Positions 60,016-64,000 of a stretch of DNA of 64,000 bases are shown here, piece after piece. Source of the DNA: Syntrophales bacterium (lineage in GTDB: Bacteria > Desulfobacterota > Syntrophia > Syntrophales > UBA5619); contig JALNYO010000007.1 of NCBI GenBank assembly GCA_023229765.1, forward strand, positions 62,001 to 126,000, in the 5' to 3' direction. The position numbers were made by a program, and so were the translations under genes. The notes beneath the pieces are model-generated. The model searched no databases, had not been told where the DNA came from, and saw nothing but the letters and a program-made list of their open reading frames with translations. Position 1 is the first letter of the stretch, and each line of letters starts with the position of its first letter.

Positions 60016-60108
60016 TTTCTCCTCCTTAATGTTTTTTTATCAAGTAATTGTTGGCCATCATGGTCCATATTTTCTTGATTAGTTGAATAACATGTCAGGG
60101 AAAACATC

Positions 60109-60861
60109 TCAAATCATCCCGTAACCCCCATCGACACAGAGGAGCTGACCGGTAATGTAATTGGCGTCGTCCGAGGCGAGAAATACAAAAGCGGGGGCAA
60201 TATCCCCGGCCTCGGCAAAGCGTTTGAGCAAAATCCGGTTCATGTAGATCTCCGCCAGCTTTTCATCCGTTCTAATCTTCTCGGACATGTCCGTGGCTAC
60301 GATGCCGAGGGAGATGACATTGGCGCAGATGTTGTAGCGGGCCAGTTCCCGGGCAATGGATTTGGTCATGCTCAGGACGCCCCCCTTGGCGGCGCTGTAG
60401 TTGATTTGCCCGACTGTTCCCACCAGGCCGGCAACCGACATGACGTTGATGATTTTCCCGCTGTTTTGCCCTTTCATCAGATTGGCGGCGGCCTGAGTGC
60501 AGAGGAAGGCGCCCTTCAGGTGAATGTCAACCACCTGATCCCACTGCTCTTCCGTCATCTTGAGCAGCAGGGCGGGCCTGGTAAATCCCGCATTGTTGAC
60601 CAGGATATCCAGCCTGCCGAACCGCTCCATCCCCGCGGCAAAAAGGCTTTCCACATCGGCCTTGCAGGCGACATCCGCTTTAACGGCAATGGCCTCGCTC
60701 CCCATCGCGGCGATGGCCTCCACAACCTCCTGAGCCGCCTTTTCATTGGAGGTATAGTTGACTACAACCTTGGCCCCCTCCTTCCCGTAGGCGAGGGCGA
60801 CCGACCTGCCCACTCCACGGCTGCCTCCGGTTACCAGCGCGATCTTGTCCTTGAGTTTCAT
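60109..60861 (-). CDS. SDR-family 3-hydroxyacyl/3-oxoacyl dehydrogenase
   Basis: This 250-residue short-chain dehydrogenase has TGGSRGVGRSVALAYGKEG near residue 12, NNAG in ILVNNAGFTRPALL near 88 and the catalytic YxxxK in INYSAAKGGVLSMTKSIARELA near 153; the C-terminal GQLLCVDGGYGMI is typical of FabG-like enzymes. Its place at the start of the had-bamA series suggests oxidation of a 3-hydroxyacyl-CoA such as 3-hydroxypimelyl-CoA, an inference. The ATG at 60861 is chosen because MKLKDKIALVTGG is the standard start; a longer frame adds 39 residues. Confidence 0.9.
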   Translation of the reverse strand: MKLKDKIALVTGGSRGVGRSVALAYGKEGAKVVVNYTSNEKAAQEVVEAIAAMGSEAIAVKADVACKADVESLFAAGMERFGRLDILVNNAGFTRPALLLKMTEEQWDQVVDIHLKGAFLCTQAAANLMKGQNSGKIINVMSVAGLVGTVGQINYSAAKGGVLSMTKSIARELARYNICANVISLGIVATDMSEKIRTDEKLAEIYMNRILLKRFAEAGDIAPAFVFLASDDANYITGQLLCVDGGYGMI

Positions 60862-61209
60862 AAATGGCACCTCTTTTCCAAAGGTTGATTGATCTGATTT
60901 AGTGCAACTGTTTTTCGCCTGACGATAAATCCCTGATAAACAGTCATTATAGAAATGGAGCATCAACTCCTGAGACAAAACCTATAGGCACAGGCTCTTT
61001 TATTTTCCTTCGCGACTGTGATGTACAAAGCCATAAATGTTTTATAAATACTTCGCTGTCGCCGCTCCGCAGTGTTTATACTGGAACTGTTTTTTACTGT
61101 CAAGGACAATTTGGAATCGGGAAAACGCGAAACTGGCAATACAGGTTTATAAAAATGGCCGCCCCTGTTTGGATAAGAAAACAGGAAGGAAGGATGATAA
61201 GGGGAAGCT

Positions 61210-63486
61210 TCAGCGGTCCAGCTCTTCCCTGAGGGCGCGTGCCAGCATTTCAACCGTATAAGGTTTTTTGAGGTACCTCCCTGCACCCAGCCGCTGCATC
61301 TCGCGCACCCGGGCGGTTTCCGAATAACCGCTGGCGATGATAGCCCGCTGGCCCGGGCGGTAATCGAGTATCTTCCGGTATGTATCCAGTCCGTCCATTC
61401 CCGGGTCCATGATCATGTCCAGCAGCAGCAGATCGTATGGCTGTTCCATTAAAGCGGTGACGGCTTGCTCACCGCTGGCGGCAACGGCCGCCTGATACCC
61501 AAGATGGGTCAGTATTCTTTTTGCGATATCCTGCTGCTCCGCTACGTCATCCACAATCATAATTCTTTCTCCCCTGCCCCGGATCTTTTCGAGGTCAATT
61601 GCGGCAGCGGATACGAAGACCTCCCGGGCGGTAGCCGGCAGGTAGATGGTTATGCGGGTGCCCTTTCCCATGACACTTTCCAGATTGATGTACCCATTGT
61701 GATCCTTCACTGCTCCCCAGACCACGGCCATCCCCAGACCCGTGCCGCTTCTCCCCATCACTTTTTTCGTGTAGAAAGGTTCGAATATCTTTTCCCTGTC
61801 CTCAGGTGTAATGCCGACCCCCGTGTCTTCTATGGTCATTACCACGTAATCCCCCTCTCTGATATCGTCATAGCCCGCAATAGGTCGATCAACATAGACG
61901 TTTTCCGTACTGATGGTGATGACTCCTCCTGCAGGCATCGCTTCGGCAGCATTGTTTACAAGGTTCATAACCGTCTTTATAAGATGGACGGGAGAACCTG
62001 CTACGTTCAGCAGACCGGCGCTCAACTGCGTTTTCACCTCCGCATGGGGATTGTGGAAAATCAGCTTATCGAACTCGGGGCTTTTCAGGTATTTCTGGAT
62101 GATGCTGTTCAGGTTAACAACCTCGCTGCTGGAGACCCCCCGGCGGGCCATAGTCAGCAGATCCTGCACGATCGCCCCTGCCTTCAGGCCGCTCTCCTTG
62201 ATCGCCTGGAGCGGATCCCTAAGGATGCTGTCCCCGGGCGGCAACTGCATCAGTAAAAGATCTGGATAGCCGACGATGCCGGAGAGGATATTGTTGAGGT
62301 CGTGGGCCACCCCGCCCGCCATGGTTCCCAGGGCCTCCATCTTTTCCGCGCGTTTTATCCGGGACTCGAGCTGCCGCTGGAAATCTTCAGTACGCTTTAG
62401 TTCGGTGATATCGCGTACAGTGGCCAAAATGGATGTTGTACCGCCGACGGCGATCTGGAAAGAATAGACCTCAACATCCAGAGAGGAACCGTCGCAGCAC
62501 AGATCCCTGAGCCTGTAAAAACGGTTGTCCAGATTGGGCCAAGCTTTACGGCGATTCGAAAGGAACAACCGGTCCTCTGGATGAACCAGATTGATTACAT
62601 CCATGCATAGGACATCCTCTTTGCGGGTAAACCCGTGAACCCTCAGCCAGCTCGGATTAACGTCAACGATTTTCCCCCCGGTTGTCAGGCTCATGGCTTC
62701 AGGCGAATCCTCAAAGAGCGTCCGGTAGGTCTGTTCAGAGCGGATGAGCCGTTCGATCAACTGGTCCCGTTCTTGAACCGTTGTTTCGTAATCCTCAATC
62801 AGATCGTGAACCATCCAGTGGATAAACTTGTTGGTGATCCCCCTGCTCAACCGCCGATACCAGGGAGACGGATCCCAGGTAATTCGGAACAAACAGCAAT
62901 CATCTCCATCGACGACACACTGCGTTTCTTTGGCAACTACATTGGAAACCCCTGTCAGCCGGCCTATTTCAGTGTAGATGCCGAGGTTCCAGTGGCAGAC
63001 ATTTTTGGTCACTCTGAAACCCGGACGGTATCTTAACTCGAAGCTCATCGCGCCGGACGATAAATCGATCAGTCTGACATCCTTGGTATTATTGAACCGG
63101 GCGTTAATTCTGGAAACCTGCCTCGCCGTGACGGCGGGTCCCATGAGCCGGGCCGCGAAGAGCGTCCGCTTGGAGAGGCTTTCGCGGACGGCGCCTGCAC
63201 CTACTTCAATGAGCGGATTCGGGGAGTGAACCACCTTGTAAATGTTTTCGAATAGGGCCAGTGAAAATTCATTGGATACCCAGCAGGCGGCATCGTTCAG
63301 GTGTGCTTCTTGAACCGGATGGAAAGTTGAAGGATGAAGTTTGTCCCTGATGAGGAAGCGCGGATTGTCCGTCAACCCTGTGAGCAGTTCCCGGACCCCC
63401 TGATCGCCATAATGATTCCTGATGTAGGCGATCATCCCCTGGAAATTCTGACAGCAAATATCCCTGTCCATGACGGAAACGCCCAT
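61210..63486 (-). CDS. Hybrid sensor histidine kinase with V4R-like sensor, PAS and receiver domains
   Basis: These 758 residues are probably cytoplasmic, with no clear membrane segment. Residues 1-225 form a V4R-like small-molecule sensor region (ECxxxG-type end near CVVDGDDCCLFRITW). A PAS domain follows (about 265-375, SEQTYRTLFEDSPEAM), then HisKA (phospho-His in GGVAHDLNNILSGIVG near 393), HATPase (EDTGVGITPEDREKIFEPFYTKK, GTGLGMAVVWG near 550-575) and a C-terminal receiver (RIMIVDDVAEQQ, phospho-Asp in LLLDMIMDPGMDG near 690). It lies next to the benzoyl-CoA genes, so it may sense an aromatic intermediate. GGGAGAG precedes the ATG. Confidence 0.93.
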   Translation of the reverse strand: MGVSVMDRDICCQNFQGMIAYIRNHYGDQGVRELLTGLTDNPRFLIRDKLHPSTFHPVQEAHLNDAACWVSNEFSLALFENIYKVVHSPNPLIEVGAGAVRESLSKRTLFAARLMGPAVTARQVSRINARFNNTKDVRLIDLSSGAMSFELRYRPGFRVTKNVCHWNLGIYTEIGRLTGVSNVVAKETQCVVDGDDCCLFRITWDPSPWYRRLSRGITNKFIHWMVHDLIEDYETTVQERDQLIERLIRSEQTYRTLFEDSPEAMSLTTGGKIVDVNPSWLRVHGFTRKEDVLCMDVINLVHPEDRLFLSNRRKAWPNLDNRFYRLRDLCCDGSSLDVEVYSFQIAVGGTTSILATVRDITELKRTEDFQRQLESRIKRAEKMEALGTMAGGVAHDLNNILSGIVGYPDLLLMQLPPGDSILRDPLQAIKESGLKAGAIVQDLLTMARRGVSSSEVVNLNSIIQKYLKSPEFDKLIFHNPHAEVKTQLSAGLLNVAGSPVHLIKTVMNLVNNAAEAMPAGGVITISTENVYVDRPIAGYDDIREGDYVVMTIEDTGVGITPEDREKIFEPFYTKKVMGRSGTGLGMAVVWGAVKDHNGYINLESVMGKGTRITIYLPATAREVFVSAAAIDLEKIRGRGERIMIVDDVAEQQDIAKRILTHLGYQAAVAASGEQAVTALMEQPYDLLLLDMIMDPGMDGLDTYRKILDYRPGQRAIIASGYSETARVREMQRLGAGRYLKKPYTVEMLARALREELDR

Positions 63487-63597
63487 AAAGAACTCTCCCT
63501 GTCACTCTGTAGTTACGGATAATCAAGGAATCCCATACAGCGCGGCATAACATTCGCACCACAGGCTCTATCCTGCTGGTGAGCGGCGCGGTCTCTG

Positions 63598-63708
63598 TCA
63601 GGACATTTTGGCACCCAAAATCTCGCGCACGTCCCGAAGCAGTTCGTTGATTCGATAGGGCTTCCCTATGTACCCCGTGGCGCCTGCCTCCAAGTTCTTA
63701 TTCCAGTC
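63598..63708 (-). pseudogene. Remnant of a response-regulator receiver domain
   Basis: 36 codons reading DWNKNLEAGATGYIGKPYR then LLRDVREILGAKMS match the end of a receiver domain (the conserved Lys-Pro after the last strand). An in-frame TAA lies just before, and no ATG or ribosome site is present. It is similar in role to the receiver at the end of the adjacent kinase, suggesting a decayed second hybrid kinase or regulator. Confidence 0.6.
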
Positions 63709-63796
63709 TTAGTATGGCTCTATCCCTGCTGAAACCGGTTTTTTGCGGCAAGAAAGATCTCTACCTTATAATGAGGATGTTGGTGCGCAAGGTATA

Positions 63797-64000
63797 TCAA
63801 CTCTGTACAGATGATCCGATAAACTGCCCCAGCCGGATCAAAGGCCACGCGGAAGCGGCGCCTGCTTGCGGGATTTGGCGCCATTTAGCTCTCAATTGGT
63901 CCAGATCGTCTTTTCGCCACATGGCGCCAATAAATGCGCCAATGGCCTCGGCGTACTTGCCAATGGCCTGGCCGCCCAGCACCTTGCCGTCCAGCAAAAC
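63797..64000 (-). CDS. Uncharacterised protein, C-terminal fragment at window edge
   Basis: The minus-strand frame is open from the right window edge to a stop at 63797. It encodes VLLDGKVLGGQAIGKYAEAI, then GAMWRKDDLDQLRAKWRQI and a tail ending GSSVQS. The family is not recognised. Its own start lies outside the window, so the product cannot be assigned. Confidence 0.35.
   Translation of the reverse strand, partial: VLLDGKVLGGQAIGKYAEAIGAFIGAMWRKDDLDQLRAKWRQIPQAGAASAWPLIRLGQFIGSSVQS

Overview
The window looks like a chromosomal segment of a strictly anaerobic deltaproteobacterium (Desulfobacterota), most like the syntrophic aromatic/fatty-acid degraders of the Syntrophales. This is inferred from gene content, not from a database search. 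The evidence is a benzoyl-CoA pathway cluster (BamA-type ring hydrolase, dienoyl-CoA hydratase, 6-hydroxycyclohexenecarbonyl-CoA dehydrogenase), a four-subunit 2-oxoacid:ferredoxin oxidoreductase joined to a NADH-dehydrogenase-like EFG module, TRAP and TTT organic-acid transporters, and gram-negative envelope genes (LptE). No rRNA, CRISPR array, phage or insertion sequence was seen.

Layout. 1-3.0 kb: partial NAD(P)HX epimerase, an SDR with an altered active site, and isocitrate dehydrogenase. 3.1-20.4 kb: a catabolic island. It has a TRAP transporter plus a URO-D-family protein on the minus strand. Facing away, a plus-strand operon encodes a TctC-like binding protein, a fused TctA-TctB permease, a 4,5-dihydroxyphthalate-decarboxylase-like protein, a class II aldolase-like protein, and two consecutive ferredoxin + flavoprotein pairs resembling the AprB/AprA architecture. 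An M29/NicX-like protein and a FadR-type regulator close the island. 20.3-21.3 kb: thiE behind a TPP riboswitch and terminator, with what looks like a 38-codon relic of thiC in the leader. 21.4-27.6 kb: porCDAB-nuoEFG-like electron-transfer operon. 27.6-30.8 kb: tRNA-Ser(GGA), SRP RNA, dnaX, ybaB and recR behind one good promoter. 31-32.8 kb: SLC13/ArsB-like transporter and rpsT. 32.8-45.1 kb: a long minus-strand housekeeping operon (yceD-rpmF-fabD-acpP-fabF-rpiB-glyA-comEB-nrdR-ribE-ribBA-ribH-nusB-leuS-lptE), missing several usual members (plsX, fabH, fabG, ribD). 45.3-48.4 kb: LarA-like protein plus a two-gene ABC exporter. 48.5-56.8 kb: stress and RNA-modification genes (usp, aminotransferase, rnd, truA, NlpC/P60, dsrE, trmH, msrAB). 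56.8-60.9 kb: benzoyl-CoA pathway genes. 61.2-64 kb: a hybrid histidine kinase with a V4R-like sensor and remnants of a second signalling protein.

The genes suggest a metabolism in which organic or aromatic acids are imported, converted to CoA thioesters, de-aromatised and cleaved. Low-potential electrons are exchanged among ferredoxin, flavoproteins and NADH.

The most unusual signal is a dispersed 21-bp repeat (core TGAACATTAAGCTTCGC) in direct and inverted arrangements. It sits between two genes of the catabolic operon, across the stop codon of porB, inside the 3' end of nrdR, and probably, in degenerate form, inside msrAB. In all three genes the repeat lies in the same codon register, reading roughly A-x-L-N-V-H-K.
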